Shown: positions 14,772 through 24,012, numbered from the stretch's first letter. The stretch: DNA of 64,000 nucleotides from Poriferisodalis sp026713105 (GCA_965115995.1 OZ220472.1:62001-126000), one strand, 5' to 3'. Numbers and translations: made by a program. Notes: generated from the letters alone by a model not told the origin.

Positions 14772-15536
14772 TCAGCCGACGATGAGCTCTCGAAGCGGGT
14801 CGAAGATCGACGGGCTGGCGGCGTAGACCATGTCGTCGTTGAGGTCGCTCGGGAGTTCGACCTGCGCCCCCGCCTCGGTAGCAATGAGCGCGCCGGCGGC
14901 CCAGTCGTACACCTTGAGGTCGTGTTCGAAGAAGGCATCGCAGCGGCTGTTGGCGACCCAGCACAGATGCAGCGCGGCTGAACCGAAGACCCGAACGTCG
15001 CGGGCTGCGGGAAGCACACGCCCCAGCGCAGCCGCCTGAGTGCGACGCCGGTCCGCGTGGTACGAGAAGCCAGTTGCCACGAGGGCCTGCGCCACGCTCT
15101 CCGGTGCCTGAGTTGCGATGGGGGAACCGTCCAGGTGAGCCCCTGAACCGAGTGCTGCAGAGAACACCTCGCAGCGCAGTACATCAGCAACAGCGCCAGC
15201 TACGACCGTGCCGTCGCGGGTTGCAGCGATGCTTACGGCAAACACCGGCAGGTCGTACAGGAAGTTGACGGTGCCATCGATGGGGTCGACGATCCATCCG
15301 ATGCTGCTGTGACCGACTTCCTCAGCCAGTTCCTCGCCCACAATCGAAGAATCGGGACAGCGACGCAAGAGTTCGCCACGAATGAGTTCCTCGGACTGGA
15401 TGTCCACGGCGGTGACGACGTCGGTCGGGGAGGATTTCGTGCGCAGCGCCTCGCCGGTTCCGGCCGCCCCGCGCAGGAACGCGGCCGCAACCCCGGCGAC
15501 ATCGACGGCGACAGTCTCTAGCTCTGTTGGTGTCAT
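14772..15536 (-). CDS. Inositol monophosphatase family phosphatase (SuhB-like)
   Basis: 254 residues from ATG 15536. Metal and catalytic motifs in order are the Thr/Asp region TDVVTAVDIQSEELI, GEELAEE (motif with the metal-ligand Glu), GWIVDPIDGTVNFLY (DPxDGT), and the C-terminal KVYDWAAGALIATEAGA (WDxAAG-like, here with YDWAAG). These are Mg-dependent, Li-sensitive phosphatases of inositol-1-phosphate or related sugars (histidinol-phosphate phosphatases belong here as well). The substrate cannot be decided from sequence alone. Confidence 0.9.
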   Translation of the reverse strand: MTPTELETVAVDVAGVAAAFLRGAAGTGEALRTKSSPTDVVTAVDIQSEELIRGELLRRCPDSSIVGEELAEEVGHSSIGWIVDPIDGTVNFLYDLPVFAVSIAATRDGTVVAGAVADVLRCEVFSAALGSGAHLDGSPIATQAPESVAQALVATGFSYHADRRRTQAAALGRVLPAARDVRVFGSAALHLCWVANSRCDAFFEHDLKVYDWAAGALIATEAGAQVELPSDLNDDMVYAASPSIFDPLRELIVG

Positions 15537-15713
15537 GCGTCGATCACCTTGCCACGTCTGCCGTCGCCCGGTGCTGGCGCGCCGACACGGTCCGCGTTCT
15601 GGGCGAGAACCCGCCATGCGTCGCCTTCGACGCTGAAGCCGCCCGCTACCGCGTGCTCGCCGGCAACTACTTCGGCGACGGACCCGAGATCTTCGACGGG
15701 GACTGAGCGTCAG

Positions 15714-17348
15714 CTACTGGCTGTCGACCTGCTCAGTCAGCCACGGAAGCAGGAAGTCCAGGAATTCAGGGACGAATTCGGGTCTCAGCAGGTCGTACTC
15801 GTCGGGACTGCCCGTGATTGCTTTTTGGAATTGGTGGTTTGCCCCGAAGACCGTCGCGATGGCGTAGCCCGGGATTTCTGAGGATGCAATCGCTTCGGAG
15901 GTTGCGGTCGCATTGACGTCGGCTCGCACCAGGGTGTCCAGTTCGCCGAAGAGTGCCATGACGGGAACGCGCAGCGCCACGATGGCAGGCCGCGGGTCGT
16001 ACTCGACGACGGATTTGAACCACGGACTCTGCCAGACATCCAATTGCTGGCTGACGATGACATCGAGGTAGTCGTCAAGGTCGCCCAGAGCGTTGCGCGA
16101 CTGTTCGGGCAGCGCTTCCACCTGTTGGCGGGCCAGCGCCCGGAATGCTGCCTCTGCCTCGTCCCAGCCGTCGCCGGCGGTGATCGCCTCGAATGCCAGC
16201 CGTTGGAATTCTTGGTACTGGTCGATCTCGTCTTGAGGGGTCCCAGCCAGCGTCAGCAGATCGAGCTGCTGGACCTCGAGCAGTTCGGCACCCGGTACAG
16301 CAGGAGCAGCCAGCAGCACCACGAAGGCGACATCGCCAGATTGGTTGGCAACGAGCGGTGCAACGATGCCGCCTTCGCTGTGGCCGAGGAGGCCGATGTT
16401 GCCGGCATCCACGTCGTCGCGGGAGCGGAGCAGCTCGACCGCTGCTTCGACGTCGTCGGCACGGGCCTCGATCGTCGCCTCCAGACCGTCGCCCGACGCC
16501 CCGCCGACGCCCCGGTCGTCGTAGCGCAGCGAGGCGATGCCGACTTCAGCCAACGCATCGGCCAGCACAGCGAACACCTTGAAGCCCGCCACTTCGGAAT
16601 CTCGCAGCTGGTCGCCACTGCCGCTGATGAGGACAACGGCCGGGTGCGGACCGTCGCCATCGGGCAGTGTCACTTCGCCGGCCAGGACGATCTCGCCGTT
16701 GGCGAAGGCCACCTCATCGCTGCGAAACCGCGACGGCTCGGGGTCGTCTGCTCGCTCCAACCGGAAGATCCCTTCAGCGCCGGCCTGGGTGAACTCGCCG
16801 TCGATCAGCCCATCGCGCACTTCCCCGTCCCAGATGGCTTGACCGAAGGGTGATTCCAGCTCGAAGTGGATGCGCCGCCCCTCGAGCGCAACGTTGACCA
16901 ATTCGAGCCCGATGCCGCCTTGGATGTCCATCGCGGCGAGCAGCTCGTCGCCCGACAGCGTGAAGGCCACCGTGATGGGCAGTTCCCCGAGGTTCACGAT
17001 GCGGGTGAGGCCCTCCCAGCGACCCAGCAGTTCCGTGGCGACGTCTATGTCTCGCTCTGGCGCGACGGTGGCTTCAGGTTGCGTCGAAGCCGTCGGAACT
17101 GCCGTCGACGTCGTGGGCGGTGCTGACTCCGTCGTTGCTGGGGTTTCCGGAACGGCGGACAGCTCTGTGGTCGGGGCAGCGCCTGCAGTAGCCGGCGGTT
17201 CGACGTCGGAACTGCTGCAGGCGGCCGTTCCCGCCATGAGCACCGCAACTAGCAGCCCGGGGAGCAACCAGTGCGGTCCCCGGCTGAACCGTGGGCTCAG
17301 TGCTGGGGTCCGATCGCCGCGATGAGCCGAGCCACGATCTTGGACCAT
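15714..17348 (-). CDS. Lipoprotein alpha/beta hydrolase (esterase/dienelactone-hydrolase-like)
   Basis: About 544 residues from ATG 17348, which overlaps the end of the TetR gene by 52 nt; a later start nearer 17300 is also possible. A signal with lipobox (VAVLMAGTAAC) is followed by a Thr/Pro/Ala-rich linker, a beta-rich domain (about residues 90-200), then the hydrolase core. The core has VVLISGSGDQ (oxyanion region), IASLRYDDRGVGGASGD, nucleophile elbow GLLGHSEGG, then ALFGELDTLV (Asp) and FGANHQFQ (His). It is thus a surface-anchored Ser-Asp-His hydrolase. The order TetR then hydrolase suggests an operon under TetR control. Confidence 0.85.
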   Translation of the reverse strand: MVQDRGSAHRGDRTPALSPRFSRGPHWLLPGLLVAVLMAGTAACSSSDVEPPATAGAAPTTELSAVPETPATTESAPPTTSTAVPTASTQPEATVAPERDIDVATELLGRWEGLTRIVNLGELPITVAFTLSGDELLAAMDIQGGIGLELVNVALEGRRIHFELESPFGQAIWDGEVRDGLIDGEFTQAGAEGIFRLERADDPEPSRFRSDEVAFANGEIVLAGEVTLPDGDGPHPAVVLISGSGDQLRDSEVAGFKVFAVLADALAEVGIASLRYDDRGVGGASGDGLEATIEARADDVEAAVELLRSRDDVDAGNIGLLGHSEGGIVAPLVANQSGDVAFVVLLAAPAVPGAELLEVQQLDLLTLAGTPQDEIDQYQEFQRLAFEAITAGDGWDEAEAAFRALARQQVEALPEQSRNALGDLDDYLDVIVSQQLDVWQSPWFKSVVEYDPRPAIVALRVPVMALFGELDTLVRADVNATATSEAIASSEIPGYAIATVFGANHQFQKAITGSPDEYDLLRPEFVPEFLDFLLPWLTEQVDSQ

Positions 17349-17938
17349 TCGTCGTCGGGTGGTCGAGGACGCTCTGGGGTCTGCACCTGCATGGCCATGT
17401 AGGTGCCGAGGCCGAGCGATTGGCAAAGGAACACGATTGCGTCCGTGCTCAATGACGGGTCGATGACGCCGGATTCCTTCGCGGCGGTCACGATCTCGGC
17501 AAGCTCCTCTGCTTCAACCTCTTGCGCATGGACGATCTCGAAGCGACCCGGCCCGCCGCGGCCTCCGCTCACGCACGCTTCGAGCCACAGACTGCGCGTG
17601 TCATCCCGCGATGTGGTGAGCAGGTTGGCACCGAGCAAAGAGAGCTTCTCTTCGGGCGTCGCGTCGACGCTCTTGATCAACAGCAGCATGCGTTGCGCTG
17701 AGGCGTGCTCGATGACGGCCTCGAACAATTCGCGCTTGGTAGCCCAGCGCGCGTAGATCGCCCCGGTTGTCAAGCCGCACCGCCGCGCGACATCGGCGAC
17801 CGTGGCCGCATCGAACCCGCGCTCACCGAACACGACGAGCGCAGAACTCAAGAGGCGTCGCGTGACATCCTCAGGTCCGCGGGCATGCCACTCGAGGCTG
17901 TCGAGGGCCCCAGGCTCGGACTTCGGTGGGCCTGACAC
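17297..17938 (-). CDS. TetR/AcrR family transcriptional regulator
   Basis: 213 residues from GTG 17938. The N-terminal DNA-binding domain is clear: TRRLLSSALVVFGERGFDAA, TVADVARRCGLTTGAIYARW, TKRELFEAVI. The helical C-terminal ligand domain is of usual length. It precedes and overlaps the lipoprotein hydrolase gene on the same strand, so the hydrolase is a likely target, and its effector may be that enzyme's substrate or product. No clear operator palindrome was found in the 138 bp upstream. Confidence 0.9.
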   Translation of the reverse strand: MSGPPKSEPGALDSLEWHARGPEDVTRRLLSSALVVFGERGFDAATVADVARRCGLTTGAIYARWATKRELFEAVIEHASAQRMLLLIKSVDATPEEKLSLLGANLLTTSRDDTRSLWLEACVSGGRGGPGRFEIVHAQEVEAEELAEIVTAAKESGVIDPSLSTDAIVFLCQSLGLGTYMAMQVQTPERPRPPDDEWSKIVARLIAAIGPQH

Positions 17939-18076
17939 TTACAGCGCAGGGTAGTCGCGGCAGGTCTCGGCCTCGACGACTTGAAATCGGTGATCCGGAT
18001 CGTCGTCGACTTGTTCAAGATGAGCCGATTGCACACGGATCACTGGCTCGTGGCCATCGCGGCGACGCGTCCGCCG

Positions 18077-18826
18077 CTAGACAGCGATCTCGCTGCGAAT
18101 GCCCCTGACATCCATCTCGAAGTCCAGGTCGTGCACGGGCGGTCGCGACCGGTACCAGCGCAGTCCGTGACGAGTCGCGGGCCCCATCTGCCCGATCACG
18201 GCGTCTTCCAGCAGGCCCTCGTGCATGAACACCGTGTACACGTCCGTGGTGGTGACCTGTTCCCAATTGGCACCCATCGCTGCGAGGCGCGACCCCATGG
18301 TCGCCACCACGTGACCGGCCTTCTCTCGCATGGCCTCGGGGCCCGTCTCGCCCTTGCGGATGATCTCGTTGTCGTCGAGCGTCGCCTCGGGAATCTCCCC
18401 TGCACCCGACACCACAAACGTCGTCGACGCGCCCGCCGGAGCCTCGACGGTGTAGGAGAAGGCATGCAGCACCGGCTCGGACGGCGGGTCGTGTGCGGGA
18501 GCGACGTTCGTGCGGGCCAGCGGGTTGTGATCGCCGACGTAGAGATCCCATGACCGGATGAGCTCGACGTAGCCGGCGTTGAACTCGATGAAGCCGGGCA
18601 TCGAGTACGGGACGGGGCAACGCAGCTCGATCGCGCACAGGGCCGGGCGGCCTCGGCCGACATCGGCCAGGTGGGCGTCGATCAGCTCGAAGCCCTCGCG
18701 CCACGGTCGGTGGGCACTCAGCGTGGCGTGCACGACCTCGTGGCCCTCCGATGCGATGACCCCGCTGGAGAACGGGGATATGCCGGTGAGGAAGCGGTAC
18801 CCGCCTCGGGGATTGTCGATCAGCAT
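18077..18826 (-). CDS. Protein of tandem RidA/YjgF-like domains (tentative)
   Basis: 249 residues from ATG 18826, preceded by AAGGAG with 7-nt spacing. Two halves show similar beta-alpha patterns. The first has GYRFLTGISPFSSGVIASEG and an FIEFNAGYVELIR segment; the second has TTFVVSGAGEIPEATLDDNE followed by a helix AMREKAGHVVATMGSRLAAM and TTTDVYTVFMHEGL. SGAGE and the helix-then-TDVYTV layout are those of Rid-fold enamine/imine deaminases. The deaminase Arg is not clearly placed, so enzyme activity is unproven. It is isolated, with no catabolic neighbours that fix its role. Confidence 0.5.
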   Translation of the reverse strand: MLIDNPRGGYRFLTGISPFSSGVIASEGHEVVHATLSAHRPWREGFELIDAHLADVGRGRPALCAIELRCPVPYSMPGFIEFNAGYVELIRSWDLYVGDHNPLARTNVAPAHDPPSEPVLHAFSYTVEAPAGASTTFVVSGAGEIPEATLDDNEIIRKGETGPEAMREKAGHVVATMGSRLAAMGANWEQVTTTDVYTVFMHEGLLEDAVIGQMGPATRHGLRWYRSRPPVHDLDFEMDVRGIRSEIAV

Positions 18827-18961
18827 GAAGTGTCTCCTTGTGTCGGCCCTAGGGAGCCATCCGTCCAAGAGCTGCTCGCGCAGGCGGACCTCCAGGCGGG
18901 TCGACCTCGTTGAGTCTGGCCTCTACTTAGCAGAGCATTGACTTCGGCCGGGCTGCTCGGC

Positions 18962-19072
18962 TCAGCCGGCGGGCATGCTCCAGCTCAGAATCAGCAGACA
19001 GCCGGCGAGTGCTACCGCAATCGCCAGCAGCCAGTCGCCGGTGCGTGATCGAGTCTCAGTTGATGTGTTCAT
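18962..19072 (-). CDS. Small single-pass membrane protein (36 residues)
   Basis: An ATG at 19070-19072 opens a 36-codon frame ending in TGA at 18962-18964. The product has a charged N-terminus with Ser/Thr/Arg, then one strongly hydrophobic segment (WLLAIAVALAGCLLILSW) and a short tail MPAG. It fills the otherwise empty gap between the Rid-like gene and the divergent amino-acid-binding lipoprotein gene. The ribosome-binding site is weak. Composition and the clean membrane helix favour a real small protein; its function is unknown. Confidence 0.5.
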   Translation of the reverse strand: MNTSTETRSRTGDWLLAIAVALAGCLLILSWSMPAG

Positions 19073-19153
19073 AGTGATTTCTCTGTCTCTATCCACCATG
19101 CTTTGTGCATGAAGTTCGTCTCCCATGCAGTGCATCAAGGGGGTGTGACACGA

Positions 19154-20257
19154 ATGCGCGCCCGCCTTCGCTTGCTCGGCGCCGTCGCTGCTGCGGTGCT
19201 GCTCCTTGGCGGTTGCGCCTCAGGCGACGGCGAAGATGCAGCCGGCACTGCGGCAACTGCCGAACCCGTCCCAGTTCAGGCAACCCAGGACGTGGACCTG
19301 CTGGAAACCGTGAGATCACGGGGCACCCTGAACTGCGGCGTGTACGGCGCGGCGGTGGCATTCTCCGAGACGCAGCCCGACGGCAGCACCACCGGCTTCG
19401 ATGCCGACTACTGCCGGGCGCTGGCCATCGCCATGCTCGGCGACGCGGGCGCGGTCGACTTCGTGCCGTTGACGTCAGCCGAGCGATTCACAGCGCTGCA
19501 GACCGGCGTGATCGACGTGCTGGTGCGCAATACGACGTGGACCCAGAGCCGCGACGGCGACCTGGCCTTCGACTTCGCGCCCGTCACCTTCTACGACGGC
19601 CAGCAGCTCATGGGGCGAGCCAGCGACGGGTTCTCGGCTGCCTCGACGGTGGCGGATATTGCGGGGGCCACGGTCTGCGCGACGGCGGGAACCACCACCG
19701 AGAAGAACATCGCCGACGCTGCCGACGCAGCCGGCGTCGAGATCAAGCTGGCGACCTTCGAGGATCTCGACATCATCACCGACAGCTTCATCAACGGCGT
19801 CTGCGATCTGATGACCACCGACGGGTCGGGCCTCGTGGGCCGCAAGGCCAAGCAGGAGGGCGACCAGGAATGGGTGATCTTCCCCGCAGCGCCGTTCTCC
19901 AAGGAGCCGCTGGCCCCGGCGTACCTGCCGAACCAGTCGACCTTCGGCGACATCGTCAACTGGACGATCTACGCCACGATCATCTTCGACGAGAAGGGCA
20001 TCACTTCTGCCAACGTCGAGGATCTGCTGGGAAGCGGCGAACTCGACGCCGAGGCAGTCCGGCTGCTCGGCGGCGAAGGCGAGCTGCAGACCAGGATGGG
20101 CCTCGAGCCCGACGCGTTCTACCAGGTGGTCCGCCAGATCGGGAACTACGACGAGATCTACACGCGCAACCTCGAACCGGTCGGTTTGCGGCGGGCCGGC
20201 ACGCCCAATGCGCGCTGGACCGAAGGCGGGCTGATCTACGCGCCGCCGGCGCGCTGA
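19154..20257 (+). CDS. Amino-acid ABC transporter substrate-binding lipoprotein (AapJ-like)
   Basis: 367 residues from ATG 19154 with AAGGGGG about 10 nt upstream; GTG 19145 is an alternative. Signal peptide and lipobox (AAVLLLGGC) come first. The mature part is a type-3 periplasmic binding fold: TVRSRGTLNCGVYGAAVAFS, GFDADYCRALAIAMLGD, LTSAERFTALQTGVIDVLVR, TTWTQSRDGDLAFDF, ending with YDEIYTRNLEPVGLRRAGTP. These blocks are those of the general L-amino-acid binding protein AapJ/BztA. No permease or ATPase gene is adjacent, so the rest of the transporter is elsewhere or this is an orphan receptor. Confidence 0.88.
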   Translation: MRARLRLLGAVAAAVLLLGGCASGDGEDAAGTAATAEPVPVQATQDVDLLETVRSRGTLNCGVYGAAVAFSETQPDGSTTGFDADYCRALAIAMLGDAGAVDFVPLTSAERFTALQTGVIDVLVRNTTWTQSRDGDLAFDFAPVTFYDGQQLMGRASDGFSAASTVADIAGATVCATAGTTTEKNIADAADAAGVEIKLATFEDLDIITDSFINGVCDLMTTDGSGLVGRKAKQEGDQEWVIFPAAPFSKEPLAPAYLPNQSTFGDIVNWTIYATIIFDEKGITSANVEDLLGSGELDAEAVRLLGGEGELQTRMGLEPDAFYQVVRQIGNYDEIYTRNLEPVGLRRAGTPNARWTEGGLIYAPPAR

Positions 20258-20273
20258 ACGACCTCCGGCAGCG

Positions 20274-21056
20274 TCACCACGTCGGCCGGGTGAGCACCCC
20301 GCCGTCCACAGTGAGATCGACGCCGGTGATCCACCGCGCCAGTTCCGAGCACAAGAACACGCACGCGTCGCCGACATCCGCTGCGGTGCCCAGCCGGCCC
20401 AGCGGTGCGGCTGCGTGCCAGCGAGTTATGCCTTCGGGCCAGTCCTGCGCGAGGCCCGGCCGGTCGATGAGGCCGGGCGAGATGCTGTTGACGCGGATCC
20501 CGTCGGGCCCGTAGGCACCTGCGGCTGCCCGGGCGTGCATCAGCAGTCCGGCCTTGGCGATTGCGTAGTGGCCGTGCAGATCGGTCGGCTGGTGCGCCTC
20601 GATCGAGGCGATATGGACGATCGACCCAGCAGAGCCCCCCGCGCGCATGGCGGCTGCCGCACAGTGCGTCAGCCGGTGTGCGGCCGTGAGGTTCACGTCG
20701 ATCATCTCGGACCAGTCGTCGTCGCTCAGGGCGGCGAAATGGACGAGCGGCTGTATGGCGGCATTGTTCACCAGCCCGTCAAGTCGGCCATGGTGCTCGA
20801 TAGCGGCGTCGATCACCCGCTGCGGTCCGTCGTGCCCGGACAGGTCGGCCAGAACCGAAGCGATGGACGATCCGTCGGGGCCGGCCAAGTGATCGACGGG
20901 TGAGGAACGGGTGTGTGCCACGACGCTGGCACCCGCAGCGATGAGTCGGCGGGCAATGCCGGTGCCGATGCCGCCGCCAGCCCCGGTGACCACGACGACG
21001 CGGCCGTCCAATCGGATCAGCTCATCGGGTGGTGGCAGCTCGTCCTGCTCAGCCAT
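20274..21056 (-). CDS. SDR family oxidoreductase
   Basis: 260 residues. It is a classical short-chain dehydrogenase with cofactor motif VVVVTGAGGGIGTGIARRL, LVNNAAI, a catalytic Ser in IVHIASIEAH, Y-x-x-x-K as YAIAK, IRVNSISPGLI, and a C-terminal VDLTVDGGVL. All catalytic residues are present, so it is an NAD(P)-dependent ketone/alcohol oxidoreductase of unknown substrate. Its ATG lies inside the 3' end of the upstream cupin gene (8-nt overlap), which suggests coupling of the two. Confidence 0.92.
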   Translation of the reverse strand: MAEQDELPPPDELIRLDGRVVVVTGAGGGIGTGIARRLIAAGASVVAHTRSSPVDHLAGPDGSSIASVLADLSGHDGPQRVIDAAIEHHGRLDGLVNNAAIQPLVHFAALSDDDWSEMIDVNLTAAHRLTHCAAAAMRAGGSAGSIVHIASIEAHQPTDLHGHYAIAKAGLLMHARAAAGAYGPDGIRVNSISPGLIDRPGLAQDWPEGITRWHAAAPLGRLGTAADVGDACVFLCSELARWITGVDLTVDGGVLTRPTW

Positions 21057-21510
21057 CTACTGCATCCTCCCGGGTGAAGCGTGTGATGTCTGCTGCTGCG
21101 GCGGGGTATGCGGCCGACAGCGTCGATCGCTCACCCAGCTCGAAGCTGACGTCGTCGAAGCGGGGTGCCATGGTCGTACCCACCAGCGACCATGCGCCGG
21201 TTGTGCCCGCGGCCATCCACGTGCCCGCCTCGATGGGCACCACCGGCCGCTCGCCAACGGCCACATCGTCACCCAGCCGCGGCCGCGACACCGTCCGGTC
21301 CGGTCCGAGCAGGAGCATCTCGACCGCGGCGCCGGCGTAGTGGTGCCACAGCTCGACCCCGCCCAGCCGGTGCAGTGCCGAGAAATCGCCGGGCCGCAGC
21401 AGAAAGTAGATGGCCGAAGAGTGCTCGTCGCGCCAGGTCTGCGCCCATTGGCCGCCTTCGCCCTCCAGCGGGACGAGACCGAGCAGTTCGATCATCTCGT
21501 CGGCGTCCAC
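21049..21510 (-). CDS. Cupin domain protein (DUF985 type)
   Basis: 153 residues from GTG 21510. It has DUF985 features: an N-terminal helix EMIELLGLVPLEGEGG, SSAIYFLLRPGDFSALHRLG, VELWHHYAGAAVEMLLLGPD, then a beta roll ending ERPVVPIEAGTWMAAGTTG. His residues in HRL and WHHYAG are the likely metal or sugar ligands. The enzymatic role is unknown; relatives have been called sugar epimerase-like. It is translationally coupled to the SDR gene that follows. Confidence 0.82.
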   Translation of the reverse strand: MDADEMIELLGLVPLEGEGGQWAQTWRDEHSSAIYFLLRPGDFSALHRLGGVELWHHYAGAAVEMLLLGPDRTVSRPRLGDDVAVGERPVVPIEAGTWMAAGTTGAWSLVGTTMAPRFDDVSFELGERSTLSAAYPAAAADITRFTREDAVDG

Positions 21511-21597
21511 CGGTCCAACGTAACCCTCTGGCTGGAACCCCGAAGTGCCCGCCGGTGTGTCTCTCGCCGCCGAGTTCCGGTTCGCTGATGTCCAGGC

Positions 21598-23025
21598 TCA
21601 GCCGGCGTCGATGTCAGGTGGGATCGGATCGAGGCCGAGCAGGTCTTCCAGCACCGCCACGGTCTGCAGCACGCCGACATCGTCGGTCTGGTGGCCCAGC
21701 ACGCTCAGCCCGATGGGCATGCCGTCGCCGGTGAAGCCGCTGCACACCGTCCCGGCCGGGCGCCGCGTGAGGTTGGCCAGCGGCGTGAAGCGCACCCAGT
21801 TCTCGATCTCGACGCCGTCGATCGTGCCGTCCCCACCCACAACAGGCGTCTGGCCCGCCATGGTCGGCATCAGCACGGCATCGAACCCCGACATCGCCTC
21901 GCCGAGCTGCATTGACAACTCACCGCACTGCTGGCGTGCCCGCGCCAAGGTGTCCACTGTGACGTTCTCGAAGGCGTCTTCCAGCGCCACGGCCAGCCAG
22001 TCGGTGACGTCGTCCCATGCGGGCGTGCCAAGCAGCGACCGGAACGCCGGCCCGATTGACCCGCCCAGGAACAGCGGCACAAATGCCTGCGAGACCAAGT
22101 CGGCCGGGTCGAAGAGTGTGCCTGCCTCAACGACTTCGGTGCCTTCGGTCGCCAGCCGCTCGACCGCCGCGGCGCTCGAGGCGACAATCTCTGAGTCCAC
22201 CGGCCCTCCGTCGAACGAGGGCGCCCACAGAACGCGCCGGGGAACGGATGGCTCGTCGAGTGCCCGGCGCCACGACTCGGCGGGGGTGGGCAAGCTCCGT
22301 AGATCTGACGGGTGAGGACCGACCACTGCGTCGAGGCAGTACGCCACGTCGCGGATGCGGCGAGCAATCGGACCCACGCACGACAGGTCCAGCAGCCCCA
22401 GCGGAGGCGGACCGCTCGGCACTCGGCCGTGGCTGGGCTTGAGGCCCGACATTCCGCACATGGCCGACGGAATGCGGATGGAGCCGCCGCCGTCGGAGCC
22501 GGTTCCCGCCGGAACCATGCCCGACATGATCGCCGCCGCCGTGCCGCCCGATGAACCGCCCGGTGAGCGGCCGAGGTTCCAAGGATTCCAGGTGGCGCCG
22601 AAGACGTTGTTGTAGGTGTCGCCCATGCAGCCGAACTCGGGTGTGTTGGTCTTGCCGACGATCACGGCTCCAGCGGCCCGCAGGCGTGCTACCTCGGTGG
22701 AATCGGCAGCGACCGGCGCGGTGTCGCGCAGGTGCATGGCCCCCCGGGTGGTGACGAACCCCTTGGCATCGGCCAGGTCCTTGACACCGACGGGAATGCC
22801 CGCCAGCGGCCGCACGTCCTCACCGGCATCGAGTCGCTCATCGATGGTGGCGGCCTGCCGGCGAGCATCGTCGGCATCGAGCGCGACGAACGCGTTGAAC
22901 TGCGGGTTCAGTGCCTCAATGCGTTCCAGCGCATGCTCGGTGACTGCGGCGGCGCTCAGCATCCGGTCTTGCACCATCGACGCCAGTGCTTCGACCGACA
23001 CCGTCCGAAAGTCAGGTACATCCAT
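21598..23025 (-). CDS. Amidase (amidase signature family)
   Basis: 475 residues from ATG 23025 (MDVPDFRTVSVEAL). The Ser-cisSer-Lys triad is intact: Lys in GIPVGVKDLADAKG, the Gly/Ser-rich NLGRSPGGSSGGTAAAIMSG with the cis-Ser, and nucleophile Ser in PAGTGSDGGGSIRIPSAMCG. The C-terminal substrate domain has FDAVLMPTMAGQTP and VCSGFTGDGMPIGLSVLG. Length fits GatA-like amidases, but with no gatB/gatC nearby a catabolic amide hydrolase is more likely than tRNA amidotransferase. Confidence 0.92.
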   Translation of the reverse strand: MDVPDFRTVSVEALASMVQDRMLSAAAVTEHALERIEALNPQFNAFVALDADDARRQAATIDERLDAGEDVRPLAGIPVGVKDLADAKGFVTTRGAMHLRDTAPVAADSTEVARLRAAGAVIVGKTNTPEFGCMGDTYNNVFGATWNPWNLGRSPGGSSGGTAAAIMSGMVPAGTGSDGGGSIRIPSAMCGMSGLKPSHGRVPSGPPPLGLLDLSCVGPIARRIRDVAYCLDAVVGPHPSDLRSLPTPAESWRRALDEPSVPRRVLWAPSFDGGPVDSEIVASSAAAVERLATEGTEVVEAGTLFDPADLVSQAFVPLFLGGSIGPAFRSLLGTPAWDDVTDWLAVALEDAFENVTVDTLARARQQCGELSMQLGEAMSGFDAVLMPTMAGQTPVVGGDGTIDGVEIENWVRFTPLANLTRRPAGTVCSGFTGDGMPIGLSVLGHQTDDVGVLQTVAVLEDLLGLDPIPPDIDAG

Positions 23026-23105
23026 GGCTGCCTCCCGCGAGCTCACACGGTCTCGCTCGCCGCGGGACACTAGCGACCGGCCAGAGCACCCCCGTCACGG
23101 TGCCC

Positions 23106-23897
23106 TCAGCGTGACGATGCGCCGCCGTCGATGGTGACCGAGGTGCCGCTGACGTGGCTCGCACGATCCGATGCCAGGAAGGCCACCACGTCGGCCACCT
23201 GTTCCACCGTGCCCGGTGCGGGATCGGCGGGGATCAGCTCCTCCCAGCGTGATTCGTCGCCGAGTTCGTCGATCGCCTGGCGGCGGAGCATGTCACCCAT
23301 CCGGTCGGTGATGATGAGGCCTGGGTTGACGGCAACCACGCGCACGCCCTCGCGCAGGCTCCGGCTGCCGAGCGCCGCGGTCATCGCGACCAGGCTGCTG
23401 TTGCCGACGCCGCCGGCGATATAGGACGGCTGCGGCCGCAGCGACGCCACGCCGATGACATTGACAATGACGCCGCTGCCCCTGGCGGTCATCAAAGGCA
23501 GAACGGCCCGGCACAGGTCGATGTAGCCGAAGACCTTCAGGTCCCAGGCTTCGCGCCAGGTCGCATCGTCCACCGTCTCGATGTCGCCGGCCGGAATCGC
23601 GCCGGCGTTGTTCACCCAGATGTCCACCAAATCTGGGCCGCTGCCACCGGCGCAGCCCGTCTCGGCGAGCAATGTCTGGCGACCCTCCGGCTTCGACAGG
23701 TCGACGGCATGCGTCGTGACGGTCGCCTCGGGCGCCGCTTCCTGCACCTCCTTGGCGGCCCTCGCCAGCACATCGGTTGACCGGGCGGCCAGCGCCACAT
23801 CGCAGCCCTCACGGGCCAGCGCTACGGCGCAACCGAGCCCGATGCCCTTCGATGCGCCCGTGATCACTGCGCGTCTGCCTGCAAGTCCCAGATCCAT
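23106..23897 (-). CDS. SDR family protein with altered YxxxK motif
   Basis: 263 residues. The Rossmann part is canonical (AVITGASKGIGLGCAVALAR, WVNNAGAI, VIVNVIGVAS). The catalytic segment reads PSYIAGGVGNSSLVAMTAAL: the Tyr is present but the Lys four residues later is Gly. The C-terminus is normal (VAVNPGLI, SHVSGTSVTIDGG). A group of acyl-chain-related SDRs with YIAGxxGN is known to me, so this is probably a subfamily trait rather than damage; Asn may take over part of the Lys role. The substrate is unknown. It neighbours an amidase and an acyl-CoA dehydrogenase. Confidence 0.85.
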   Translation of the reverse strand: MDLGLAGRRAVITGASKGIGLGCAVALAREGCDVALAARSTDVLARAAKEVQEAAPEATVTTHAVDLSKPEGRQTLLAETGCAGGSGPDLVDIWVNNAGAIPAGDIETVDDATWREAWDLKVFGYIDLCRAVLPLMTARGSGVIVNVIGVASLRPQPSYIAGGVGNSSLVAMTAALGSRSLREGVRVVAVNPGLIITDRMGDMLRRQAIDELGDESRWEELIPADPAPGTVEQVADVVAFLASDRASHVSGTSVTIDGGASSR

Positions 23898-24012
23898 CGG
23901 CTCAACGTAACCCCGGCGTGCCAGACGTGCGCCAGCAGCGTCCGGGTCATGCCAGTGCGGGGGTACGGATGTCGTTTGGGCGGCGTTTGCCCTGCGGTTC
24001 TACGCTGCGCGC

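Noticed and set aside
19105..20514. 469-codon frame overlapping the amino-acid-binding protein
   Set aside because: Arg-rich shadow frame; the overlapping frame has signal peptide, lipobox and complete binding-protein motifs.
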